DNA of 64,000 nucleotides from Zygaena filipendulae. Its lineage: Eukaryota; Arthropoda; Insecta; Lepidoptera; Zygaenidae. The position numbers and the translations under genes were made by a program. The stretch spans positions 13,600,501-13,664,500 of the forward strand of contig OU015651.1 of assembly GCA_907165275.2 (NCBI GenBank), written 5' to 3'. Shown here piece after piece: positions 33,701-43,311 of the stretch (position 1 is the first letter of the stretch; each line of letters starts with the position of its first letter). Under the pieces are notes generated by a model. The model had not been told where the DNA came from and ran no database searches. It saw only the letters and a list, made by a program, of their open reading frames with translations.

Positions 33701-36700
33701 GCATATCTAAAGCTGCCACGGAATGCAGCTGTTCTGTGCTTCGGGCAAATTAGACGGTCGGGTACTCGTGTGCGTTGTGTCAATTTTAATTTATGATAAA
33801 GATACGCGGGGCTTTTGTTCTTAATAACACCAAAGAGTAGTGCGGCAAAGTGGAGAGTACGCCGGGATTCCATATTCAGTAAGTCGCTTTTGTTCAGATA
33901 AGGAGTTATGTGGGCTCTACGGGGGATATGAAAGCAAAATCTAGCACAGGAGTTTTGTACGCGTTGAATAAGTTTTTTTGTACGAGCCAATAAACAACTA
34001 CCTACTACAACATCAGCATAATTTAATTTTGACAAAATAAGAGATTCACAGAGATAGACTCGCGATTCAACACCTATATATTCCCGAATTTGATACAAGA
34101 CCTTTAATCTATAGTAACAACTTTTTACTGTTTCCAGAATGTGCTTTTCGAACTGTAAGTTACTATCCATTACGAGACCCAAGTTTTTAGTTTCAGTAAC
34201 CTGCTCGATCTGTGTATCTTTTATTTTTATAACAGGGGTGTGACTGTCGATGGAAGAGTTCTGAATTTTTGTACCTATAACAATAAACTTAGATTTAGAT
34301 GGGTTTAACGATAGACCGTTTGCATCTGACCATTCGGCTACACGTACCAGATCCTCGTTAATTTTATCAACAGCAAGATCAGTATCACAAGGTTTGAACT
34401 TCTGGTAAATTTGAAGGTCATCAGCGTATAGATGGTATTCATTATTATTAATAAACTTCGGTAAATCTGCAGTATAGAGGATAAATAATACAGGCCCCAG
34501 TATCGACCCTTGTGGTACACCTTTAGTTATAGGTAAATTTTTTGAAAACTGTTTAGTACCATCACTAAGGATAACTTCTACTTGCTGAAAACGTCCCGTT
34601 AGGTAACTGGAAAACCATTTCAATGAAGAGTCGTTAAACCCATAATATGTAAGTTTGGCGATAAGTAAGGTGGAATTAATTGTATCAAAAGCGCGTGAGT
34701 AGTCCAGCAAAACCAGAATAGATCCCTCACCTATGTCTCTTCCGGCCAAAATGTCGTCAACCACATCCAGTAGTGCCGTAGCTGTGCTTCTGCCTGCTCG
34801 GAAGCCGGATTGTTTCGAAGGTAAGATATTATTTATGTTAAGGTAATCTACTAATTGTTTGCAAACCACTTTTTCCAGTATTTTAGATAGGAAGGGTAAA
34901 ATACTAATAGGTCGGAGATGTTTATACTCTTTAGGATTACTTATTTTTGGAAGTGGGTGAACTATAGCATTTTTCCATAAGTCGGGAAAAACAGCACTTT
35001 CTATAGACATGTTTACTATAGCAGTTATAATAGGTAGTGTTCGTGGAAGTGTTAGTAAAATCATATTCAGTGTTATGCCATCCACACCTTGAGCGTTGGT
35101 TTTAATTTTTCTAATAATTTCAAATATTGTTGCTTCGTCTACTCGATGCAAACGAAATACAGACGAACTAAACCGGTTAAACCAGAAGAAGGGTAATTGT
35201 GTCATATCTATGGATGAATTACCTGGGATATCTAGGAAATGATTGTTAATATCATCAGGATTATTAATATTTAGAGGCAAGTCAAATTGCTGCTTACGGA
35301 AATCAATATTACGTTTAATATTCTTCCAAAGAACACTAGTATCTTTTAAATTTTGATCTATGTTATAGCGAAAGTATGCCTTTTTTTCATTGAATATTGC
35401 AACATTGACAACGCTTTTAAGTTCTTTATATGTTTTTTTATCCTGGTCTAGCTTAGTTTTACGACTTTTAGAGTACGCTTTGTCTCGCAACCGCATCATG
35501 TCTTTTATAGTCTGTGTTATCGAAGGATAGCTCTGTTCCTTAACGTAAGATGTTTTAAAAGGAGCATGATAGTCAAATAAAAGATTTAATTTTGTGTTAA
35601 ATGCGACGAGAGAGTCGTTCACGTTGTCACACAACAACTCCTCCCACGATATGGAATTTACTTCAGTATTAAATAGCTCAAAATTGATGTCTTTGAGAGG
35701 TCTGTATGTTATCCATCGAGGTTTTGGTCTTGGCTTTTTCATATTCAGTTCAAATGAGATAAACGCATGATGACTTAAATCTGGTATATATTCTACAATC
35801 ACATTTGCAACTCTTATACTACTACACACGACATCTAACAAAGTAGCCGAATGGTCAGTAAAATGTGTTGGTTCTTTTACGTATTGTTGGAGACTAAGAC
35901 AATCAATAAAATTGAGAAGTTTTATAGAATCGCTTACACTACGTTCCAACAGATCTATATTAAAATCGCCAACCAGAACAACCTGATCAAATTTTGAGAA
36001 AAAATTTACTGATTCTGTCATGGCATCTATAAATGTATCGACATTTATCCATTGCGGACGATAGGCAGTACCAATAGCGAGACTATAACCACCCACCCTC
36101 AGACCGAGCCACATCTGTTCGACGGGTGGAGATGACGGATGCTCCAAAACTCGCGCACGTAACCCGCGCCGTATATAGAAACCTACTCCACCACCGCGCG
36201 AACGCACATTGTCTGGACGCGGGACATGGCGCAAACGGAAGCCGGGCACTATGGGCGCGCGAGCATCTTGATCCTTACACAGCCACGTCTCATTAATAGC
36301 CAGCACGTCCACCGCGTGCCGCTCCACAGCTACTACAAACTCGTCATGGTGACGGCGATTGCAAAGTGAGCCAGGATTTAGCAGACCAATAGTTACGTTT
36401 TTCCGTTGAATAAATTGTATTATAAAACTATAAGATATCTCTATATAACAGCAATTAAGTAAGTAAAATTTTAAAAGAGTTAAATGGCGCCAACTAGGCT
36501 TATAAATAACCAAAATAACATTGGGACAATCTGACTTATTTTTGAAAAAGACTATAGAACAAGAGGAAATCGTTAATGGAATTATTATATAAAAAATATA
36601 CATAGACGTAACATGGTAAATATAAAATCTGAAACATGATTTTAATAATATTGGATGGGAAATGAAAGTAATACAAGTACCACCAAAATAACACCATTGC

Positions 36701-39700
36701 ATACTATCACAAAACCAATATGATAACAATCCGTGAAACATATGCAAAAGCAAGAAAATTGTGCAGAACAGATACATAACAAATCTTAGATTCTCTTTAA
36801 AAATGTTAAAAATAAAACGAGAAAAAGAAATATAAAATCTAAAGTACAGAAAACAAAGAATAAAAATTAAATTATCAGTCAACAATGTTTTTAAAAAATA
36901 ATCACTAAGCCAAATAGAATTATATATTATTGAGCTTTTCGGAACATTAATACTCATAATAATACTATTAAAAGTCTTTCTGTTCAGAGCCAACGTTATA
37001 CCCCTCAAAAATCTTCATAATGTCGATGTCAGAGCGAAGTCTAAAACTCGGTTTTCCTTGTTCTTTTCTAGCATATATTTTTCCTTCCCGTGTCCATACG
37101 AATTTCCAATCTCTACGTCTTGCAGCTTCGCGTGCTTTTTGGAAAAGCTGTCTAATTGGTTTAGTAAGCCGCTCGTTCACATAGAAAGGGCAAGGAGATC
37201 CTGGGAGTGCCATACCCTCTGTAGTAACACCGCGACGCACTCGCGCAGCCCGCAGTAACGCGTCACGAGTCGTGCGGCGCGCCAACCGCACCACTAGAGG
37301 GCGTGCGCGCGGAAGTGCCCCTTCCACTAAGGGCGCTGGCACGGGTCCCGCTCGCTGTGCATTTACTATTTCACGCTCTTCCAGCTCCACACCTAGTTTC
37401 TTAGCAACTGTTAATAATATATGAGTTGCGTTTTCATTTTTTGTCTCAGGTAGGCTCGCTATTTCTATGTCGTTTCCTAGCATATCTTGGTCACGATCCT
37501 GAATTTCCGTTCTTAAATGTAATACAGTTTCCTCCAAAATTTTAATTTTGCCATTCTCTTCTTCGCTCTTTCTTGTTTCAATACACTCTATCCTTGCCTC
37601 TAGTCCATCCAGTCGTGCATTAATTGCGTCGGTAAATGTGCTCATTTTATCACACATTCTGCTAAGCTCCTGTCGCATCGCTCGCATTTCGTCAGAGAAT
37701 ACCTTTATATACGATGAGAAATATCGCGTGAGTGCAGTTTCATCTTTCGAATCGTCTAATAAATCCTCATTTTTGGCTAGATTTTTCGAAAATTGTGTTC
37801 GAAGAGTTACATTTTGGGTATCACTCAGCGGAGTAGATATAGGATTATTCGTGCTATTGCTCCTGTTGGTGGCAGGTGGAGTTATACGAACAGGCGTGTC
37901 GAGGTTTCCCTGTTTTGGTACTTTACTCAAACATTCCGGACATTTCCAATTACGCTTTCGGTCAGAGTTCGCAGCGTAAAATGAGCGGTAACGTTGAGTA
38001 GTCATATTCAAACATGACAAGTCATACGCTAACTCACACAAAACACAGCGTAAATATTCTTTCTTTGACAACGCTTTTGCACAAGTTGCACAATTCTCTG
38101 AGACCATGGATTTAGACGAATGCATGTTGGATTTTAATTTTAGGTTTAAATAACGACCTCTGTCAGCGAGTGGCAAGTGCAGTATTAATTTTCAATTTTC
38201 AATCACGAGCTATTGAAAGCAGAGCGTAATATGTAGATGGCGGTAATATCAAAATAAAATTCCTTGGCGTGTAGCGCTTTCTACCGCGCAGTAGCGATAG
38301 CTTACGTGCAAATTTGAATATAACGCCTTTTTCAAATGTAACGACTTTTACAAGAATTTTATGATAATTTTAAGCATTTTTATTAAACAATATTTACTGT
38401 AATGATATTTATAAGCTCTATAAGTAATTTGTACACATACTGATAAATAGTTTTGAGGTTTCAACGTAATCCAATCAGATTATTCACACTTCACTGTCAC
38501 TTCCCACTATAATGCTTTTTCGCTTTATCTTATTTAAAACAGCGACTTACACTAAGATAACACTCTCACTTTACATTTACTTTATTTTGAACCGAATTAA
38601 CATAAAACTGTGATAACTAACTATTGTTTTACATTTTTAAAAATATTTTTAGCACAGACGCGCGCGCGGCGTTCAATTTAATTTACTTTCTTGCACATCA
38701 TCTTTTTTATTAGATCTTAAATTTCAGGCGATGGTGGAGCAACGTTGAATTTGTTTGATAGTATTCATGAAGCAAAATTAATAGGGAGGTGAGCATAAAA
38801 TTACAGCCAATGAACTTTAAAATTAAGTAGGTACTTTTACAAAATCCGGTGTCTGATAAATGACCATTTTAAGCAAATCAATACAAATCTAAATCAAATT
38901 GCTTCATATTTTAATATGATCATACATTAATTATGAACTTTGAAATATTCTACTTCGAAAAAGAAAACGAAAACGTAAAAAGTTAAAAAACCAAAGAACC
39001 GCATCGAAACAAAGATGTTTTGGGCATTTCAATTTGAACCAAATTGATTAGAACTTATTGGAATAGAACTTTAATAGCTCATAATTATTATATTTTATAC
39101 AAGATACTTTAGTTCACGTTGGTTAAAATGTTATTTGAAATAATTTTTAAATTAAATGTTTCAGTTTGTCAGTCCTACAAACAAGATTTTCATGTAAAAT
39201 AAAGCTTGATGAAAATTTCATGACAATGAATTTTGACCCCGATATTTATTTGCATTTGGGTCTAAGTAATATAAAGGTAATAAAAATGCGTACCTATTAA
39301 ATACGTTATACAGGAATATTTTTTAAGCAGTGCGCAAAAAAAAATAGTGTTTCAATATCAGTAATGGAACACATTTGACATTGCCATTATTTGTTCAAAA
39401 CTTTTTTTATATTTTTATCCGACTTTAAATCAGCAAAATATGAACACTATTTATTCGTAATATATTATCAATGGGCGTGCAAAATTTGTAACCTACGTAA
39501 ATACATACCTACGCCTGTGCACAAAGAACGAGCGCTTCGCCACACGCCGGCCAATAGAGTAGCCATAAAATCTACTTCAAAATAAACATCTTCCGTTCAC
39601 GATAACTTTTTTTTTTTTACTAAGACTAGTTATCTAAATAAAAAGTAGATGTTTATTAAAATTCATTTAAGTTTAATTTGTCAAAGTTTGCGCACTGAAT

Positions 39701-40814
39701 AAAAAATATTCGTGTATATAAAAGGTATAAATTAGGTAGGTATACCTATACAAGGTTATTTATAGAACATACTAAAGCCGATATATTCAAATGATATTTT
39801 TATTGCAAGGACCATAATAAAAGAATAAGAAAGTTAAAATCCACGAATATGTATTAGGTATATTCTTATTTCTTAGTAGATTTATCGAATAGTTACCCAC
39901 ATAACGAAACGATGTTATGATGGTATACTCGTTGTACAACGAAATCTATTTATTTGTGTGGCGACAACATCCAAGCAACATAGCTGTTCCTCGCAGTTTC
40001 AGCTGCGTTAAATTCGGAGTTCTCGCGGGAATCCCGGAATAAAGAGTGAAACCCTGAAAATGTGAATGCAAAATTTCATGATAATCGGTTAATTAGTTTA
40101 AACAAATAAACTCACATTCGCATTTATAAGAGGGAGCAATTGCGTGTTTCAATTTTGCTTTTTCATCCACAGTCTGATCTGAGCGTGATTTACCAACAAA
40201 CAGATTACTCTGAGCGTATAAATGACTTCCTTGGGCGGAAAACGGTACAGTTTCTGAGAAAGCATCAAGTAAGTGATAAATACCTATAGCTAGTTGTGTA
40301 ACATAGCGCCTGCACACAGCAGCAGCTACAGCCTACACCGTGCACCGCTATCACTACGTCGCGTATCAAATAGAGCCCATAGAACATCTTTAGAAATGCA
40401 AACATAGAGAGCTATAGAATACCGTACCACATAAATGTGTGCAAAAGTAGACGAGGTGAAGAATTTTTACCGCGTTCATGTAACAAGATAGATAGAGATT
40501 GTAACAAGTGGAGATAGCTTTGCCTACTCCCTCCGATGAACAGGCGTGCAGTTAACGTATCTATCTATGTATGCAAACATCAATGAAAGAAAAAATCAAA
40601 GAAAGAAAGAAAATACATTTATATTATGCATGCGTATTGCCGTGTATATTCTAAGAACCGGTGAAGAATAATGACATTTTTTTTTCAGGAAAAATTTGAT
40701 AAATCACTAAGCGATCTCGCCTTGAAGTTTTTTGAAACTGTGAAACAGGAGATTATGAAACATTTCATGTCCAGTTTGAACAATTCCAGAATGGAGTGTT
40801 TGAATATTTTTTAG
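30782..40814 (+). CDS. Putative takeout/JHBP/group-7-allergen-like (TULIP-fold) lipid-binding protein
   Basis: Five coding exons: 30782-30921, 32389-32528, 38728-38788, 39165-39276 and 40689-40814 (TAG). All junctions are GT-AG and the phases fit, giving 192 residues. Exon 1 contains IREVILSNGFDPYIV, and exon 2 contains GHLKNLVISGLSNISLNKL and FILDISLPKITLNF. These match the arrangement in insect group-7-allergen/JHBP-type carriers: an N-terminal helix with an 'NGxDP' motif, then a 'GLSNI' strand and 'LPKI'. The last exon is a probable amphipathic helix. Such proteins usually have a signal peptide. Here the ATG has a good context (AACATGG) but no leader follows, so either an upstream exon supplies it or the protein stays in the cell. 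An alternative acceptor 9 nt downstream (32397) would keep the frame. Introns carry a hAT MITE, two other MITEs, Helitrons and a whole LINE. A poly(A) signal lies at 40925. Gene: confident; family: moderate. Confidence 0.78.
30987..31374. mobile_element. hAT-type MITE with 8-bp target duplication
   Basis: Ends TAGGGTTGCCACC and GGTGGCAACCCTA. Flanked on both sides by GTCTAAAC (30979-30986 and 31375-31382). The interior has repeated ACTATATT motifs near both ends. The 8-bp duplication and terminal sequence are those of the hAT superfamily. It is in intron 1 of the TULIP-like gene. Confidence 0.9.
31395..31575. mobile_element. CRE-core MITE, family A, truncated copy
   Basis: TTGTGACATCACGCG (core mutated from TGACGTCA), TTGTGTATCTCCATTATTTTTTG, ATCTACAAGACGGACTAAATAG. 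It follows the hAT MITE after about 20 bp. Confidence 0.6.
31947..32194. mobile_element. Palindromic MITE with AAATTGCAAGGTG termini
   Basis: Ends CTTATTACACCTTGCAATTT and AAATTGCAAGGTGTAATAAG. Inner arms GAGTGACAGAGAGAGATAGA and CTCTCTCTCTCACTCAC also pair, and GTAATCACACTACAC faces GTAGTGTGATCAC. Almost the whole 248 bp can fold. It lies in intron 1 of the TULIP-like gene. Confidence 0.85.
32570..32735 (-). mobile_element. Helitron-like element, ACGCAGGCAG subtype
   Basis: Head CTAGCTGTGCCCCGCGG, then TTTTGGGATCAGGAACCTTT and GGACGCAGGCAGAACAACCC. Same subtype at 48494 and 60939, and inverted at 32765-32905. It begins 42 bp after the exon 2 donor of the TULIP-like gene. Confidence 0.75.
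32765..32905 (+). mobile_element. Helitron-like element, inverted partner of 32570-32735
   Basis: AAATAAAAATGAATCTTTG, GCGTTTCGAAACCATTGAACC, GTCTGCGTCCGC and GGTTCCTGATCC read as the complement of the neighbouring copy. The CTAG end is missing. Confidence 0.75.
33290..33309 (-). other. 3' UTR stem-loop of the LINE
   Basis: GTTGTGG, loop of 6, CCACAAC, about 80 bp from the 3' tail. Conserved 3' hairpins can be recognised by LINE reverse transcriptases; for this element that role is inference. Confidence 0.5.
33592..36957 (-). CDS. LINE ORF2: endonuclease-reverse transcriptase
   Basis: 1121 residues from the first ATG, which lies 10 nt past the ORF1 stop. Residues about 188-403 are an APE-type endonuclease: NPGSL, INETWL (catalytic Glu), RGGGVGFYIR, VGDFNIDL, and SHH at the end. 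Residues about 600-920 are the reverse transcriptase: GVDG, LRPISILP, SGFRAGRSTA, LLDYSRAFD (catalytic Asp about 752), GVPQGSILGP and the YADD box (about 844-847), then LSLNPSKSKF. The C-terminal part has ARFCFHIPRRAHITPYL and RSFRYAATKCWNNIP-like motifs of CR1/Jockey-group elements. The protein nicks target DNA and copies the element RNA into it. Oddly, the first about 187 residues are a hydrophobic, Phe/Ile/Tyr-rich stretch ahead of the endonuclease. No frameshift or stop was found. Confidence 0.93.
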   Translation of the reverse strand: MSINVPKSSIIYNSIWLSDYFLKTLLTDNLIFILCFLYFRFYISFSRFIFNIFKENLRFVMYLFCTIFLLLHMFHGLLSYWFCDSMQWCYFGGTCITFISHPILLKSCFRFYIYHVTSMYIFYIIIPLTISSCSIVFFKNKSDCPNVILVIYKPSWRHLTLLKFYLLNCCYIEISYSFIIQFIQRKNVTIGLLNPGSLCNRRHHDEFVVAVERHAVDVLAINETWLCKDQDARAPIVPGFRLRHVPRPDNVRSRGGGVGFYIRRGLRARVLEHPSSPPVEQMWLGLRVGGYSLAIGTAYRPQWINVDTFIDAMTESVNFFSKFDQVVLVGDFNIDLLERSVSDSIKLLNFIDCLSLQQYVKEPTHFTDHSATLLDVVCSSIRVANVIVEYIPDLSHHAFISFELNMKKPRPKPRWITYRPLKDINFELFNTEVNSISWEELLCDNVNDSLVAFNTKLNLLFDYHAPFKTSYVKEQSYPSITQTIKDMMRLRDKAYSKSRKTKLDQDKKTYKELKSVVNVAIFNEKKAYFRYNIDQNLKDTSVLWKNIKRNIDFRKQQFDLPLNINNPDDINNHFLDIPGNSSIDMTQLPFFWFNRFSSSVFRLHRVDEATIFEIIRKIKTNAQGVDGITLNMILLTLPRTLPIITAIVNMSIESAVFPDLWKNAIVHPLPKISNPKEYKHLRPISILPFLSKILEKVVCKQLVDYLNINNILPSKQSGFRAGRSTATALLDVVDDILAGRDIGEGSILVLLDYSRAFDTINSTLLIAKLTYYGFNDSSLKWFSSYLTGRFQQVEVILSDGTKQFSKNLPITKGVPQGSILGPVLFILYTADLPKFINNNEYHLYADDLQIYQKFKPCDTDLAVDKINEDLVRVAEWSDANGLSLNPSKSKFIVIGTKIQNSSIDSHTPVIKIKDTQIEQVTETKNLGLVMDSNLQFEKHILETVKSCYYRLKVLYQIREYIGVESRVYLCESLILSKLNYADVVVGSCLLARTKKLIQRVQNSCARFCFHIPRRAHITPYLNKSDLLNMESRRTLHFAALLFGVIKNKSPAYLYHKLKLTQRTRVPDRLICPKHRTAAFRGSFRYAATKCWNNIPPPIRNSRTIKTFKINLKKYILDKQKL
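36968..38125 (-). CDS. LINE ORF1: PHD-like zinc finger, coiled coil, FP-like domain
   Basis: 385 residues. The ATG at 38125 was chosen because upstream in-frame codons lack another ATG. Residues 12-65 form a PHD-like finger: C12, C15, C27, C30, C38, then W60, C62, C65; the usual His ligand is not obvious. Residues about 140-215 look like a coiled coil (SDEMRAMRQELSRMCDKMS and following heptads). Residues about 225-370 resemble the domain shared by insect LINE ORF1 proteins and the baculovirus FP protein (LLTVAKKLGVELEEREIVNA, then a basic tail). ORF1 proteins bind element RNA and act as chaperones. It ends TAA 11 nt before the ORF2 ATG, which suggests termination-reinitiation. Confidence 0.9.
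   Translation of the reverse strand: MHSSKSMVSENCATCAKALSKKEYLRCVLCELAYDLSCLNMTTQRYRSFYAANSDRKRNWKCPECLSKVPKQGNLDTPVRITPPATNRSNSTNNPISTPLSDTQNVTLRTQFSKNLAKNEDLLDDSKDETALTRYFSSYIKVFSDEMRAMRQELSRMCDKMSTFTDAINARLDGLEARIECIETRKSEEENGKIKILEETVLHLRTEIQDRDQDMLGNDIEIASLPETKNENATHILLTVAKKLGVELEEREIVNAQRAGPVPAPLVEGALPRARPLVVRLARRTTRDALLRAARVRRGVTTEGMALPGSPCPFYVNERLTKPIRQLFQKAREAARRRDWKFVWTREGKIYARKEQGKPSFRLRSDIDIMKIFEGYNVGSEQKDF
39314..39711. mobile_element. MITE, 398 bp, with CAGTGCGCAAA near both ends
   Basis: GAATATTTTTTAAGCAGTGCGCAAA on the left faces TTTGCGCACTGAATAAAAAATATTC on the right. Inner arms ACTTCAAAATAAACATC and AGTAGATGTTTATT also pair. It lies in intron 4 of the TULIP-like gene. Confidence 0.8.
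39983..40130 (-). mobile_element. Helitron-like element, degenerate
   Basis: TAGCTGTTCCTCGCAGTTTCAGC head, TTCTCGCGGGAATCCCGGAATAAAGAG, end CGCATTTATAAGAGGGA. In intron 4 of the TULIP-like gene. Confidence 0.55.
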
Positions 40815-40924
40815 TATTTTTTTTAGAAAACTTTAATTTCTCTTTTGTGAACATTTTATTTTATATTCATATTATTTAATCGCAGTACAACTATAAGTAT
40901 GCATAATTATGTTACTGTCAGTGT

Positions 40925-40930
40925 AATAAA
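40925..40930 (+). terminator. Poly(A) signal AATAAA of the TULIP-like gene
   Basis: First AATAAA after the TAG at 40812-40814, giving a 3' UTR of about 130 nt. Confidence 0.6.
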
Positions 40931-41734
40931 GGCGGTAATTATTAATAATCACCAACAATGTCGGTAAAAGTGGTTAATTTTTCACATTAACTTTTGCTGT
41001 GGTAAAGGGTTGGTCGGTTTTGGGCGCCAATTTAAAATAACCCGACCGAAAACCACTTTGGGAAAGAATAAGTGTAAAGTTATAAAGAAAGAGAAAATGT
41101 TTAAGTGAGAACAGGCAACACTGAACCCATCAGTCAGTGTCAAAAGCGAATACCATCCAGGAATAACCACGCACGATTAGTTCCTGAGTGTGTACGCCCG
41201 TCGGTTTTATACGGAAACTGATTGAAAAATGTACTTGCGCGTTTCTCACGCGTCACGTTCTAGAATTGTTTCGGGGAATCCCCTACGACCCGTACGGTAT
41301 TAAAGTGGCAACACTCGATTTATTCATTCTATACAACGAGTAGCTATTCATTATGAAACATTTGTTATAAAAAAAAGGTTAAGCCATTGAAAGAATTTGA
41401 AAAATGTTATAGGTACCTACTTGATCGAATTCAAAAACTTTTGCACTGTAAAATAATTAAGTTAATTAATGTTTCAGTTAGGCACATGCATATAAATGTC
41501 TATTTATTTATTTACTTTAATCCACAGCACTTAAAAACTAATTAACAGTACTTTTATACATCACTTACTGCCAGTTATGGACTAACATTTCGTAAATTAA
41601 AAACATAAAAAAATACCATTACAATATTATGTTGACACCGAGTCAGAATACAAAGCCCCAAATTAAACAGCGCTACTATAATACATGAATAGATACAACA
41701 CCATACCACTATTACTTACGCATATTGCTTATCT

Positions 41735-41776
41735 GTGAGTGTGTGTGTGTGTGCGTGTGCGTGTGTGTGCGTGCGC
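41735..41776 (+). repeat. (GT)n microsatellite with GC interruptions
   Basis: About 20 dinucleotides, GTGTGTGTGTGTGCGTGTGC type. Confidence 0.9.
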
Positions 41777-42610
41777 TATACTTGAGAAAATATCAGTCGT
41801 CTACAAAATGAAAGAAAAAAGAAAAGATATTCCTTTGGATCTGATGGGCAACTATGTAAGTTTTGTTGCTATGATATTTCAGTTTCAATCGGAAAAATTG
41901 CCATTTTGTGATTAATTAATCATATTTAGGCAGCTTAAACTTTTGAAGTATGTTTATTTTGATAGATTGCTAGATATTGTAGATGTGAAAATGTGCATAT
42001 TCGAATCATAAAACCACCATGTTTTTGATTGCAACTGAAAAATGTTAGAAATAAAAGTTACATAATAGCCCAGCTGAAGACAACTACGGTTGAATTTATT
42101 ATATACTAGCCGTCCCCCACGGTTTCATCCGCGCTATTCAGAATCTCGAAAACGGCGCCAAATTTAGTATGCAGTGGGTTTCGGGGGCGATCAACCGATC
42201 AGGCAATGAAAAATGAGTATTTGGTACCTACTGCTTTTCTACTTAACAACAGATGGCGCTACGAGCGAAACTTGGTCGCCCAGATGTTCAATGATTAAAA
42301 AAGAAAACAGCTCACTTACGTTTGGAGACTGGATTACCTAAATTCTAACGAGCGTTCCATTTTCGAATGCGACAATATCAACTGGGACTTGAAAATTCAC
42401 AACAAAAAATCGCTCTCGCAAATTGAACGACGTCTTACCCTCCCCTAAACATCATTAATAAGGAACGAATATCGCTATAGGATAGGCCATGGAACCCACG
42501 GAAAAGGCATCAACTCAGTTTAGTGTGAAAACCAGTGACGCCGGCTGATATCCGCACAAAAAACATTCACTAACCCAACCAAACATATATTAATCCCTGT
42601 TGGTAACTTA

Positions 42611-42833
42611 CCGCCGCACTCAGAGTCGACTTTAATGATTACTTAGTTAAGTATAGATTTTTAAACAAAACTGCCGCAATCAGAGACGTTCAGTAATTTA
42701 ATGAGATGTAACGTAATTAGTTAAATGCCAATTAACATTAATTTATTAAACTTGTCTGATTGCGGCAGTTTTGTTTTAAAAATCTATAAGTACTTAACCA
42801 AGTAATTATTGAAGTCGACTCTGAGTGCGGTGG
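42611..42833. mobile_element. Palindromic MITE, copy 4
   Basis: CCGCCGCACTCAGAG ... CTCTGAGTGCGGTGG, flanked by TTA on both sides. The centre is about 30 bp shorter than in copy 2. Confidence 0.8.
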
Positions 42834-43011
42834 TTAGTTAGTAACTGTTATAAAAAAAAATTACAGTTTTGGCAATATTGTGGAGTATATACTTGGGATG
42901 CAAGCAAAGTTTTAAGAAAGTATGAGCATTTGCTCATACTTAATAAACGTGATGAGCGTGCCCCGGTTACATTGCCTCTCTAGTTATTAAAATATTTTCT
43001 TCTAGCTGTGC

Positions 43012-43311
43012 CCCGCGGTTTCACCCGCGTGAAAAGTCTTTATGTAACAACTTTTTTCCCGACATCTGATTTGAATGAAACAAAGCCTATATGTTGCTCC
43101 AGACTTAGCTTAATCTACTACTGAAAACTGCATGACAATCTGTTCAGTAGATGCGGAGATTATCGCGAACAGGCAGAAAGACAGACAGACAGAAAAGAAT
43201 TTTAAAAACTTTTTTTGGGCTTTTTTTTTCTTTTTTATCACCCCTCTCAATTTTAGGTAAAAATATTCAATGTACAGAATCGCGGATTCTACTCTTTTAT
43301 TATAGTATAGA
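43012..43311 (-). mobile_element. Helitron-like element, GACA-microsatellite subtype
   Basis: CTAGCTGTGCCCCGCGG head, ATGTAACAACTTTTTTCCCGAC, GACAGACAGACAG near 43180, TTATTATAGTATAGA end. Close sister of 24765-25072. Confidence 0.8.

Larger units (their letters stand above)
33187..38690 (-). mobile_element. Apparently full-length non-LTR retrotransposon (CR1/Jockey-group LINE)
   Basis: Order on the minus strand: 5' UTR (about 38690-38126), ORF1 (38125-36968), ORF2 (36957-33592), a 3' UTR of about 385 bp with a 7-bp hairpin (GTTGTGG...CCACAAC, 33290-33309), AATAAA-like sequence and an (ATT)n tail at 33187-33207. Both frames are uninterrupted, unlike every other LINE in the window, so this copy is young. 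The 5' boundary is a guess; I could not find a clear target duplication. It lies antisense in intron 2 of the TULIP-like gene. Confidence 0.85.

Noticed and set aside
33581..37984. Plus-strand frames up to 143 codons
   Set aside because: Shadows of the intact LINE ORFs on the minus strand.
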